From Bacteroidota bacterium (lineage in GTDB: Bacteria; Bacteroidota; Bacteroidia; Bacteroidales; F082), in the NCBI GenBank assembly GCA_018336075.1, contig JAGXRB010000048.1, positions 1 to 33,369 on the forward strand: 33,369 nucleotides of DNA, written 5' to 3'. The notes beneath the pieces were generated by a model, which saw only the letters and a program-made list of their open reading frames with translations, made no database searches and had not been told where the DNA came from. Below, piece by piece: positions 26,318 to 33,369 of this stretch (its first letter is position 1; each line of letters begins with the position of its first letter). A program made the translations under genes and the position numbers.

Positions 26318-27376
26318 ATGAATAAACTGCTCATTATTGGAAACGGCTTTGATTTGGCGCATGGGTTGGAGACAAGGTATGCAGATTTTATGCTTTGGTA
26401 CATGAACAAAGCATTTTTGGCACACATGGACTCTATACGAGAAAATAAATTTGAAGATGAACTCATTTCGATTGTTGGGGTTTTTAAAATAAGGGAAAAG
26501 TTTAAATCTTTTGCCGAATTAAATGAGTTTTTAAGTGGCTATTCTGCTCCGCATTTAAATTTTAAACATGAATTTATTGAAAAGCTTTTTTCTAACTATT
26601 TAGAAAGCAGGTGGGTAGACATCGAACGAGCCTACTTCGAACAATTGATCGAGTATTATCAGTATTGCATCAAAGATAACTATTCGAACAAATCTTATGG
26701 TATTCATTTAGTTAGAGAGTTTCATAAGGTTTTCGAAGCGCTAAAAACTAAGCTTTCTGAATATTTGGCAACCAATGATATTGGTTTAGCTGATTTTCAA
26801 CCATCTATAGAATCAGTTTTTAAGCGAATAATTAATGAAAAATCTGAGAGATTGAAAACTCAAGATTTGCATGAGCACTATCTCATACTAAATTTTAACT
26901 ACACTCAAACTGTAAATCTTTACGAATCGGTTTTTCCTGTAAATGTCAGTATTATTAACATACATGGTACCATATCTAAAGATCCGGAAGCGATCATTTT
27001 TGGCTATGGGGATAAATTGGATAATTTGTATCAACAAATAGAAAATCTAAACGAAAATGCATTTTTAGACCACCTTAAGTATTTTTGGTATTTAAAAAAC
27101 GAAAATTACAGGAGGATGATAAGCTTTTGTGATACTGACAAATACAAAATATACATTCTTGGACATTCATGTGGGCTATCGGATAGAGTGTTATTAAATC
27201 TGCTATTTGGTCATCCAAATTGTTCTGAAATTGAGATTTTTTACCATGACCGAAAGAATAGCACAAATGATTTCGATGAAAAAATCAGGGAAATTAGCCG
27301 GCATTTCAGTCCGGAAAATAAGGATGCAATGATGCGAAAAATCGTTTCTTTTGAAATCAGCAAACCCTTAAGTTAA
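26318..27376 (+). CDS. AbiH-family abortive infection protein
   Basis: 352 aa. The N-terminus LLIIGNGFDLAHGLETRYADF is the AbiH signature, and the family's later motifs are present: LILNFNYTQTV, IINIHGTI, FGYGDKLD and IYILGHSCGLSD. AbiH proteins protect lactococci and other bacteria from phages by an unsettled mechanism; the GNGFD and IHG motifs recall SIR2-like NAD-binding folds, so a nucleotide-binding or NAD-degrading activity is possible (inference). The start is 1 bp after the kinase stop and the next gene is 6 bp downstream, so it is embedded in an operon. Length is typical. Confidence 0.87.
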   Translation: MNKLLIIGNGFDLAHGLETRYADFMLWYMNKAFLAHMDSIRENKFEDELISIVGVFKIREKFKSFAELNEFLSGYSAPHLNFKHEFIEKLFSNYLESRWVDIERAYFEQLIEYYQYCIKDNYSNKSYGIHLVREFHKVFEALKTKLSEYLATNDIGLADFQPSIESVFKRIINEKSERLKTQDLHEHYLILNFNYTQTVNLYESVFPVNVSIINIHGTISKDPEAIIFGYGDKLDNLYQQIENLNENAFLDHLKYFWYLKNENYRRMISFCDTDKYKIYILGHSCGLSDRVLLNLLFGHPNCSEIEIFYHDRKNSTNDFDEKIREISRHFSPENKDAMMRKIVSFEISKPLS

Positions 27377-27382
27377 CAACCA

Positions 27383-27904
27383 ATGATGAAACAAAACGAC
27401 TTATATCCAAATCCATACAACCTCAACAGCCTAAAAGGCCGCATGGCAGAGCAGCTAATACAAGATTTGTTCTCGCGCAACAATTACAATGTTTTCAATT
27501 ATGGGTTAGAGCGGCTGCATCCTTTTCTGAGCAGGGTGCTGCGCAATAACCGCCAAACAACCAGTAAAGACCTGCGCTATATGCCCGACTTTGTTGTACA
27601 GAGTGGAGAAACAGGCGACCTGTTTTATCTGGAAGTGAAGTTCAGAGCCAACGGCTGTTTTGAGTTTGGTGAAAAGTATGCCGACTATCCATATAAAAAT
27701 GCATGGTTTGTTGTTGTTTCGCCCGAAAAGATTCAATGCATGCACTACAAACGACTAAAAGCCGGATTTTCAATCACACCCGATACCCATTACCGGCTCA
27801 CTAGTGTCAGGTCGTTTCACATCAAAAAAGAAAGTGTGGCTGAATACGAAGGCTATGCGAAAGGGTTTTTTACAGCTTTTAACAGGCTGAAAGCAGGGGG
27901 ATGA
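27383..27904 (+). CDS. Small PD-(D/E)XK nuclease-like protein
   Basis: 173 aa. The order of motifs is that of a Holliday-junction/restriction-type nuclease fold: an early helix with an acid (KGRMAEQLIQDLF, E23), then PDF with D69, then the LEVK strand with E84 and K86, and a following aromatic strand (NAWFVVVSP). No other domain is attached. It lies 6 bp after abiH and may be the effector of the deaminase-kinase-AbiH unit, or a stand-alone nuclease. A 104-bp gap with no strong hairpin separates it from the TcmP gene. Confidence 0.7.
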   Translation: MMKQNDLYPNPYNLNSLKGRMAEQLIQDLFSRNNYNVFNYGLERLHPFLSRVLRNNRQTTSKDLRYMPDFVVQSGETGDLFYLEVKFRANGCFEFGEKYADYPYKNAWFVVVSPEKIQCMHYKRLKAGFSITPDTHYRLTSVRSFHIKKESVAEYEGYAKGFFTAFNRLKAGG

Positions 27905-28008
27905 ATAAAATGATTGAAAACTGAATTTTACAGATAAACTCGATCAATAATTGCATAAAAGATCCCAATAGCTTTAAGGATAAAAAAGCAAACCTAAAAC
28001 ACAAAAAA

Positions 28009-29157
28009 ATGACCAAAGACATCAACAAAAGAAATTTTGATGAAGGCACAAGCATTAAACTTGAGCTTTTTAAGTTGTACCTGAGAGAGTGGTTGCCGGT
28101 TTTTATAAGCAAAAAGGCAAAAACAATTGAAGTGTTTGATTTTTTTGCCGGTAGTGGAACGGACGTAAATGGCAATCCGGGCAGCCCTTTAATCATTCTA
28201 AATGAGATTAGTAATCAATGTGAAAAGCTTGTCCAAAATAACATTAGGCTTAAAGTATTATTCAATGATCTAGATGGCGATAAAATTGATATTTTGTCCG
28301 AGAACATTGGTGAACACCTAAAGACCTGTTCATCAAGCTCAAAATATGATTTCTGCACGAACCCTAATGATTCGTGTCCTTTTGAAATAAAGCTGACTAA
28401 AGAGGATTTTAAAGACTTATTTGAAAGGTGGTATAACTATTTTCTTAATAGTCAAGGAGTTCCCCGCATGCTTTTTATTGATCAATATGGCATTAAACAC
28501 GTATCTGAAAGTATCTTTAAAAAGCTCATATCTTTGCGTCATGCTGATTTTATCTTTTTTATTTCAACTTCCTATCTTAAAAGATTTAAAGAGCAGCCTG
28601 AATTCTTAAAATACTTATCAATTAATGAGATTGAGTTCGACAGCTCAAATCCTTATTCCTGTCATCGTGCGGTTTTCAATTATTATAAATCGTTGTTAGC
28701 CAGCAAGAAATACTATCTTGGGCAGTTTTCAATCAGAAAAAATGGAAACATTTATGGAGTGATATTTGGATCTGGGCATCCCTTAGGCCTCAAGAAATTT
28801 TTAGATGTAGCATGGAAGTTAGACGTACATACAGGAGAAACGAATTTTGATATAGACAATGATTCCGTTCGGGTAGGACAGTACAGTCTTGATTTTGATA
28901 ATGACGGAAGCGCTAACAAAGTTAAAAAGCTCGTGGGTTATGAGTTAGACTTGCTCAAATATTTAGAAGATGGAAGATCAAATATAGAGATATATCTTTT
29001 TTCGATTGAAAATGGAATAAGCATCAAGAAAACCAATGAGATATTGAAACGGCTTGAGGAACAAAATATGCTTACTTTTGGGGGTGAAGCGCGCAGAAAA
29101 GGTGCCTTCTATTTAGACTTTGAACCAGAAAAGAAAATTACTATCAAGATATTGTGA
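28009..29157 (+). CDS. tcmP: Three-Cys-motif partner protein (TcmP)
   Basis: 382 aa. The N-terminal part is methyltransferase-like: VFDFFAGSGTD (about 42-52) resembles SAM motif I, and FNDLDGDKIDIL and MLFIDQYGIKHVS follow in the expected order. The C-terminus is a winged-helix-like segment (LLKYLEDGRSNIEIYLFSIENG; TNEILKRLEEQNML). TcmP is defined by its pairing with DUF5131 proteins carrying the three-Cys motif, and here that partner overlaps it by 4 bp (GTGA), so the assignment is secure. The biochemical role of the pair is not established; it occurs repeatedly beside restriction and defence genes. Confidence 0.88.
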   Translation: MTKDINKRNFDEGTSIKLELFKLYLREWLPVFISKKAKTIEVFDFFAGSGTDVNGNPGSPLIILNEISNQCEKLVQNNIRLKVLFNDLDGDKIDILSENIGEHLKTCSSSSKYDFCTNPNDSCPFEIKLTKEDFKDLFERWYNYFLNSQGVPRMLFIDQYGIKHVSESIFKKLISLRHADFIFFISTSYLKRFKEQPEFLKYLSINEIEFDSSNPYSCHRAVFNYYKSLLASKKYYLGQFSIRKNGNIYGVIFGSGHPLGLKKFLDVAWKLDVHTGETNFDIDNDSVRVGQYSLDFDNDGSANKVKKLVGYELDLLKYLEDGRSNIEIYLFSIENGISIKKTNEILKRLEEQNMLTFGGEARRKGAFYLDFEPEKKITIKIL

Positions 29158-29858
29158 AAAATTCGAAAATTGAATGGACAGAGACAACTTGGAACCCAAC
29201 CACAGGCTGTACAAAGGTTTCTGAGGGCTGCAAAAACTGCTATGCCGAACGTATGGCCTACCGCTTGTATGCCATGGGTACCGAAAAATATAGAAATGGT
29301 TTTAGGCTAACATTACATCCCGAGTTACTTAGTGAACCTAAAGAATGGAAAAGTCCGCGTACAATTTTCGTCAATTCAATGAGCGATTTATTTCATGAGC
29401 AAATACCACTGGAATTTATTCAACGAGTTTTTCAAACGATGAATGAATGTCCCCAACACACCTTTCAGGTACTTACTAAAAGGCCAGAGAAACTATGTGA
29501 ATTTAATGACCAGTTAACCTGGACAAAGAATATATGGATGGGCGTAACGGTTGAAAGTAAATTACATATTGAGCGCATCAAGGCTTTACGTTATAGTAGT
29601 GCTTTTGTAAAATTTCTTTCAATCGAACCGCTTTTGACAGAACTTCCAGTCCTCGATTTGTCAAACATTGATTGGGTAATTGTTGGAGGAGAATCTGGCC
29701 CAAATGCAAGACCTATGAAACCTGAATGGGTGGTTGATATCAAAGATATGTGCAATCAACAAGGCGTTCCATTTTTCTTCAAACAATGGGGTGGTAAAAA
29801 CAAAAAGAAAGCCGGTCGCTTGCTCGAAGGTCGTGTTTGGGATGAGATGCCGGATTAG
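29154..29858 (+). CDS. DUF5131 (Gp37/Gp68-like) three-Cys-motif protein, putative iron-sulfur enzyme
   Basis: 234 aa from a GTG start that overlaps the tcmP stop, so the two are translationally coupled. The N-terminal motif TTGCTKVSEGCKNCYAERM provides Cys19, Cys26 and Cys29 (Cx6CxxC), which may hold a 4Fe-4S cluster as in radical-SAM-like proteins. Later motifs FVNSMSDLFHE, TKRPEKL, GVTVES, LSIEPLL and WVIVGGESGPNARPM are the usual ones, and length is full. Phage and defence-island copies are common. The reaction is unknown; a nucleic-acid or small-molecule modification by the pair is inference. Confidence 0.9.
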   Translation: MKNSKIEWTETTWNPTTGCTKVSEGCKNCYAERMAYRLYAMGTEKYRNGFRLTLHPELLSEPKEWKSPRTIFVNSMSDLFHEQIPLEFIQRVFQTMNECPQHTFQVLTKRPEKLCEFNDQLTWTKNIWMGVTVESKLHIERIKALRYSSAFVKFLSIEPLLTELPVLDLSNIDWVIVGGESGPNARPMKPEWVVDIKDMCNQQGVPFFFKQWGGKNKKKAGRLLEGRVWDEMPD

Positions 29859-30103
29859 TGGTTTTCAACAAAACAGATTTCATAATTGTATCTACGGGTT
29901 TAAATAGGGGTATAGCTCAAATGTATGCATTCGGTCTGGCACATATTGCAGGGTCATTTGGATGCCTCTACCTTGCGGGCAAAAAAATCATGGAAAAGGA
30001 AGCCCGGTGTTTTGAACTCATCGACCTGCAACAAGCATCAGGGCTAAGCGTAACGGAAGTAAGCCTTCGGCCTACTATATCCCAAGATTCTAATATTTTC
30101 TAA
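29858..30103 (+). CDS. Doubtful short ORF after the DUF5131 gene
   Basis: 81 codons from a GTG that shares one base with the preceding TAG. The product (LNRGIAQMYAFGLAHIAGSF in its first half) matches no family I recognise. The frame could be a remnant of a larger gene, because composition and codon use look coding until about 30060 and then fade. There is no independent start signal. Kept only to mark the possible decayed gene at the right end of the island. Confidence 0.25.
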   Translation: MVFNKTDFIIVSTGLNRGIAQMYAFGLAHIAGSFGCLYLAGKKIMEKEARCFELIDLQQASGLSVTEVSLRPTISQDSNIF

Positions 30104-30641
30104 GTTTATTTCGGAGAAGTTGAAAAAAGTTGGAAAGAAGGGTTGTTGCTCTAAGCTTTTCTAAGAAAATTTAGCTTTTATTGAACACTGTTGGAAGCTT
30201 TCCAATTGTGTGGTAATAGTTCAGCAAGGACTTTGCAGTTTGCATAACAACACTGCCCCTTCCGACCCAATTCCGGCATACTGACCCCCCCCAATCCCAC
30301 TTTCAACCCCCCATATCCGACAACAAATTGCTCTGGTAAATTGATGCAATTATGTGCATAATCATCCTGTGTATGCTTTTGCAGAGCATGGTTCAGGAAG
30401 TATGACATGGGTTGTTATCTGTTGAAAACTTTTTTCCATAAAAATGGTGATACGCCGGTTTGCATCGTAAATTTGTTTCCAACCGACCGATCACCATATG
30501 ACCACAATCACCTTCAACAATTTGTTTTATGTGTGGTATTTTTTTGCCACCAAAGCAGCTTTTTTACCGATGAGGTGTAAAAGTGGTGTAAACGGACATT
30601 TTCGGTTTTTGCAAGTGATTGTAAGTGAATTGCTTGGAACC
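30104..30641. other. Gene-poor junction, possible IS21-type end remnant
   Basis: No convincing gene. On the minus strand at about 30240-30310 the sequence GGGGTCAGTATGCCGGAATT, preceded by a run of eight G (30285-30292) and a second G6 block, recalls the repeated GGGTCA...CCGGAA ends of IS21-type elements in this phylum; this is a resemblance from memory and no transposase is present. ATGGTGAT (about 30444) and ATCACCAT (about 30487) could form a long-looped hairpin. A plus-strand ORF of 55 codons begins at 30498, but it runs into the 26-bp repeat and has no support. Confidence 0.4.
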
Positions 30642-30667
30642 TTGTCACGGTTTTGCCTAGTATGTAG
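30642..30667 (+). promoter_or_regulatory. Right copy of 26-bp inverted sequence; probable promoter of the sigma-factor operon
   Basis: TTGTCACGGTTTTGCCTA followed by GTATGTAG, matching the reverse complement of 7084-7109 at 24 of 26 positions. It ends 16 bp before the ATG at 30684, against 18 bp on the left. The form (a TGTCAC-like block followed about one turn later by a GTAG block) suits an ECF-type promoter, and the first gene it would drive encodes a sigma-like protein, so autoregulation is a natural reading. Confidence 0.6.
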
Positions 30668-30683
30668 ATAACATGATTAAAAA

Positions 30684-31598
30684 ATGATTGATTTAAAAAA
30701 CAAAACCCAGGATCTGTATTCCTTCTCCGACACAGATCTCCTTCTCGAGATGAGTTGGAAAGACGACCCCGCTACCGTCAGTGTGGCAGCCTTCGATGTT
30801 TTTTACGAAAGATACAAGGACCAGGTCTGGCCCATTGTGTATGCGGTCTGCAAGAACTACACCCCCCGTCATGGGAAGCACTTGCCGGCCGATGTACACA
30901 ACAACACCTTTATGATGGTGTACACATACCCGCTGTCAAATATTGATCATCTGGAAACATTTACAGACAGAAAAGCGCTCAACAAAGAAGTCAAGCTGTG
31001 GATGATGCAACTTGCCGGAGAGGCCTTGCGCGAACTGATGAACGGTGGTGAGGAGGCCTACCGCCGCCACATTTTGCTGAGGCCCATGTATGCACAATCT
31101 TCCACTGCTGACGCTGAAGGCTATCTGGTGAACGAAGAAAACGCCCCCTACAATTCGGACAACCTGATCGACCAACCAGGCAAGACCGCTGAAGAAGATG
31201 AGAAAGAAGCAGAAATAACACATCCAACTCCATCTGAATCGGACGACTTCTCTCAGAGTGATGCTGATATGCAACATGGAAAAGTCATTTTTGATGATGT
31301 GGCAGATGACACTTACAATGCAGATGCAGCCTATGAGGAGGTAGTAGAAGATTCATACTACACCGATGCGCAGCGCGAAGCTGCCCGCAAGGCACTTGCG
31401 CAACTCGCTTTCGACCAAAGCGACATTTTAATGACCATGATAGCCAGTGAGCAGAAGGGATGTAAACGACCAGCTGATGTGATGAAAGGTCTCGAAACCA
31501 AGTATCAGACAACATCCGAAAACCTGAGAGCCATTAAATCACGCGCGCTCAAATACCTGCGAAAGGCTTTGGGTGTTGATGCGAAAATGCAGATTTAG
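30684..31598 (+). CDS. Atypical sigma-70/ECF-family RNA polymerase sigma factor
   Basis: 304 aa. The N-terminal part has a sigma region 2 pattern (VAAFDVFYERYKDQVWPIVY, about 34-53, and DVHNNTFMMVYTYP, about 70-83). The C-terminal part has a region 4-like helix-turn-helix ending in SENLRAIKSRALKYLRKALG (about 279-298). Between them lies an unusually long acidic linker (about 145-235; EEDEKEAEITHPTPSESDDF) in place of the short ECF linker, perhaps a regulatory or proteolysis site. An ImmA/IrrE-like protease is encoded in the same operon, which fits control by cleavage of a regulator. A copy of the 26-bp repeat sits directly upstream. Confidence 0.7.
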   Translation: MIDLKNKTQDLYSFSDTDLLLEMSWKDDPATVSVAAFDVFYERYKDQVWPIVYAVCKNYTPRHGKHLPADVHNNTFMMVYTYPLSNIDHLETFTDRKALNKEVKLWMMQLAGEALRELMNGGEEAYRRHILLRPMYAQSSTADAEGYLVNEENAPYNSDNLIDQPGKTAEEDEKEAEITHPTPSESDDFSQSDADMQHGKVIFDDVADDTYNADAAYEEVVEDSYYTDAQREAARKALAQLAFDQSDILMTMIASEQKGCKRPADVMKGLETKYQTTSENLRAIKSRALKYLRKALGVDAKMQI

Positions 31599-31651
31599 CA
31601 CGTGCATCTGAAGAAAAAAAAAGAACTATAAAACATGAAAGAATCACAAAA

Positions 31652-32008
31652 ATGAAAGATTTTAATAATCTGCAGTCAGAAGTTTATTTGACAAACCTGC
31701 TGCGCAGCTACCTCGAATACAACGGTAAGCTGTTCCCAACAACGGCAACTGCCTTGGTCGCCGTGGAAGAAAAGTTAAAAAAAAACCCTGCTATTATTCC
31801 GGCAGTACCATTCACAGCAGCCGATATACTTCGGAATGGTAAAATAAAGCCAGAAAGAACAGAGCGGCCGCAACTGCCTCTAAAAAAAGAGCAATTCAGA
31901 GCAGCTGCTGCACGCAATGGAAAAGACATTCCTGATGAGCTGAGAGCCAAAATGCTCCGCGACCGCAAAGATGCGGAAGACAAAAAAGATGGTCATGAGC
32001 CTTTATAA
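31652..32008 (+). CDS. Small basic protein of unknown function in the sigma/ImmA operon
   Basis: 118 aa, no family recognised. It has an N-terminal helical part (LQSEVYLTNLLRSYLEY) and a Lys/Arg/Glu-rich, probably disordered C-terminus (LRAKMLRDRKDAEDKKDG). It lies 53 bp after the sigma gene and overlaps the protease gene by about 20 bp, so the three are translated as a unit. By position it could be a partner, inhibitor or substrate of the sigma factor or the protease; nothing in the sequence decides. Confidence 0.7.
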   Translation: MKDFNNLQSEVYLTNLLRSYLEYNGKLFPTTATALVAVEEKLKKNPAIIPAVPFTAADILRNGKIKPERTERPQLPLKKEQFRAAAARNGKDIPDELRAKMLRDRKDAEDKKDGHEPL

Positions 32009-32816
32009 CCTGAACAAAGCCAGAGAAGGGGAGATCTCCGACCTGGCTTCCTGGTATGCCGATACCTTTTGCCCATCGCCCCAAGCAGTACTGCCACAGC
32101 TGATAGCCGAAAAGCTGGGCATCACCTACTCACTCGGCGACTACAAGGGCAAGTTCGACGGTCTGATTGAGAACAACAGGGGGTTCTTTCACATCTATCT
32201 GCATTGCAAAGACACTGATAACCTGTATTCACCCCGTCTGAGGTTCACCTTCTCCCATGAGCTGGGGCACTACATACTCGACGACCACCGCAACACTTTG
32301 CTGCTGCCCGGCACACCGGCCCATGGCTCGGTGACCACCCTGGATTCTTCCATAGAAACAGAACGGGAGGCCGACCTTTTTGCTGCCTGCCTGCTCCTGC
32401 CCGAAGACCGGATTAAACGCGACCTCTTCAAACGAAAGTTCAACTTTGCCCTTGTCGACGAACTCAGTCGTAAATACAATGTGAGTCTGACAGCTACCCT
32501 GCTGCGCTTCATCGCGCTTGGCAACCACCCGCTGATGATGGTGTGCAGTCAGGCTGGCAAGCTGAAATGGCTGCGCTACAGCATCGACTTCCCGTTCCAA
32601 CGCATACATACAGGGCCGGGCAACGAGATTCCGGCTGCAACCTGCGCGGGTGAATACTTTGAAGACGGCACCAAATACCTGCACAAATCGGAGAAGGTGT
32701 TTGCCGAAGACTGGTTTGTGCTATGGAAGGCCGGCGATCAACGCCGCCTGTTGTTTGAACACTGTATCTATCAGGAAAGTCAGCAACAGGTAATCAGTGT
32801 GTTGTGGGAAGGGTAA
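31989..32816 (+). CDS. ImmA/IrrE-family zinc metallopeptidase
   Basis: 275 aa from the start chosen here; the ORF track opens 18 bp earlier. The Met at 31989 is preferred because GGAAG lies 8 nt upstream; the Met at 31995 is also possible. The zinc motif HELGH lies at about residues 90-94 and the third ligand in EREADLFAACLLLP at about 125-138, the COG2856 pattern. Members cleave phage-type repressors (ImmA) or activate radiation responses (IrrE/PprI). A long unassigned C-terminus (about 150-275; SVLWEG at the end) may recognise the substrate. In this operon the likely target is the sigma factor or the 118-aa protein (inference). Confidence 0.87.
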   Translation: MVMSLYNLNKAREGEISDLASWYADTFCPSPQAVLPQLIAEKLGITYSLGDYKGKFDGLIENNRGFFHIYLHCKDTDNLYSPRLRFTFSHELGHYILDDHRNTLLLPGTPAHGSVTTLDSSIETEREADLFAACLLLPEDRIKRDLFKRKFNFALVDELSRKYNVSLTATLLRFIALGNHPLMMVCSQAGKLKWLRYSIDFPFQRIHTGPGNEIPAATCAGEYFEDGTKYLHKSEKVFAEDWFVLWKAGDQRRLLFEHCIYQESQQQVISVLWEG

Positions 32817-32911
32817 GATGGGATGGGTGACGGGTTATGCAAAACTACCTAAACAAGGGCTTGCTGAAAAAGTCCTGATCTATTGGAGTCTTAGAAGTTA
32901 ATTCAATAATT

Positions 32912-33084
32912 TCTTGTGCAAGGATTTGGGAAATATTGGTAAACAAATTTGCATCAGATATTTCGGTGCGCTGCACCTTTAAACACTCCACCGGGTATAA
33001 TTCTATAAATATTACCGGTGCGCTGCACCTCAGAATTGAGCCAAAGAGTGGCGATATTCTTTGGTGGAAAATTATACCAAAGTG
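32912..33084. repeat. Copy 1 of a ~174-bp direct repeat with GGTGC-GCACC palindromes
   Basis: Nearly the same as 33196-33369, with period about 285 bp. Divergence is confined to the first 45 bases; from ATCAGATATTTCGG onward I see no difference. It contains two copies of GGTGCGCTGCACC (32965 and 33017), a near-palindrome with arms GGTGC/GCACC, flanking a TTTAAACACTCCACCGGG spacer. No gene is present; the minus-strand ORF 32845-33102 is a by-product. Confidence 0.9.
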
Positions 33085-33195
33085 AATTATCAATGAATCC
33101 AAAAACTGTCATGGTAGATTGCCGAAGGTTAGAAATGTCAGGCCAATTGAGTGAGCGATAATTGGACTATTACATTTCACCTTTCGGTATTATTT

Positions 33196-33369
33196 TCTTG
33201 TGCAAGGATTCGGGAGCTATTGGTTAAAAAACTTTGCATCAGATATTTCGGTGCGCTGCACCTTTAAACACTCCACCGGGTATAATTCTATAAATATTAC
33301 CGGTGCGCTGCACCTCAGAATTGAGCCAAAGAGTGGCGATATTCTTTGGTGGAAAATTATACCAAAGTG
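33196..33369. repeat. Copy 2 of the ~174-bp direct repeat, cut by the window end
   Basis: Same as copy 1, with GGTGCGCTGCACC at 33250 and 33302. The window ends inside the repeated segment, so its full length and number of copies are unknown. The non-repeated 33085-33195 spacer has no ORF or other signal that I can see. Confidence 0.9.

Noticed and set aside
30178-30408. 76-aa minus-strand ORF
   Set aside because: It spans G-rich sequence resembling an IS end and matches no protein family; no start signal.
32845-33102. 85-aa minus-strand ORF
   Set aside because: Lies across the direct repeat and its palindromes; a non-coding repeat by-product.

Overview
The window looks like chromosomal DNA from a member of the Bacteroidota, probably Bacteroidales or a relative. 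The reasons are an S46 dipeptidyl-peptidase, a lipoprotein M49 dipeptidyl-peptidase III, a Bacteroidota-style promoter (TTTG, 18 bp, TAnnTTTG), few strong Shine-Dalgarno sequences, and palindromic GGTGC/GCACC intergenic repeats of a kind I associate with this phylum. No ribosomal or tRNA genes were seen, so no finer placement is offered.

Layout. (1) 1-6736 is housekeeping-like. It holds the 3' part of a large-subunit pseudouridine synthase whose N-terminus is a chain of 51-residue tandem repeats, then on the minus strand two secreted peptidases that release dipeptides (S46 and M49), and a protein ending in a carboxypeptidase-regulatory-like domain. (2) 6748-7109 is a small minus-strand gene and its promoter region. 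(3) 7110-8373 is gene-free and rich in repeats, including a 21-bp-periodic array. (4) 8374-29858 is a dense, single-direction defence island: a DUF4365 nuclease-like protein, a trypsin-like protease, a DUF2130 coiled-coil protein, an alpha-CTD-like protein, a four-gene operon (PLD-SNF2 helicase, KilA-N regulator, Eco57I-class methyltransferase, RecF/SMC-like ATPase), a DcdV-type deaminase, a Ser/Thr kinase with an FHA domain, AbiH, a small PD-(D/E)XK nuclease, and the TcmP/DUF5131 (three-Cys-motif) pair. (5) 30104-30641 is a gene-poor junction with a possible IS remnant. (6) 30684-32816 is an operon of an unusual sigma-70-family protein, a small basic protein and an ImmA/IrrE metallopeptidase. 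(7) 32912-33369 carries two copies of a ~174-bp direct repeat.

Two signals stand out. First, a 26-bp sequence is present at both edges of the island in inverted orientation with 24 matches. Each copy lies 16-18 bp upstream of an outward-facing start codon (the 105-aa gene on the left, the sigma-factor gene on the right). The island therefore sits either between two divergent promoters of one regulon or between terminal inverted repeats that double as promoters. Second, the KilA-N gene carries a near-identical operator-like palindrome, AATTA-3-CGAATTCG-3-TAATT, just upstream of its start and again inside its coding sequence, where it extends to a perfect 32-bp palindrome. This suggests that the KilA-N protein controls its own restriction-like operon, as C proteins do in classical R-M systems.

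How the genes may work together (inference). The helicase/KilA-N/methyltransferase/ATPase operon would tell self from foreign DNA and destroy the latter. The deaminase-kinase-AbiH-nuclease run is almost contiguous and would be a second, abortive-type layer. The first two island genes behave like mobile cassettes because each is followed by a long imperfect palindrome.
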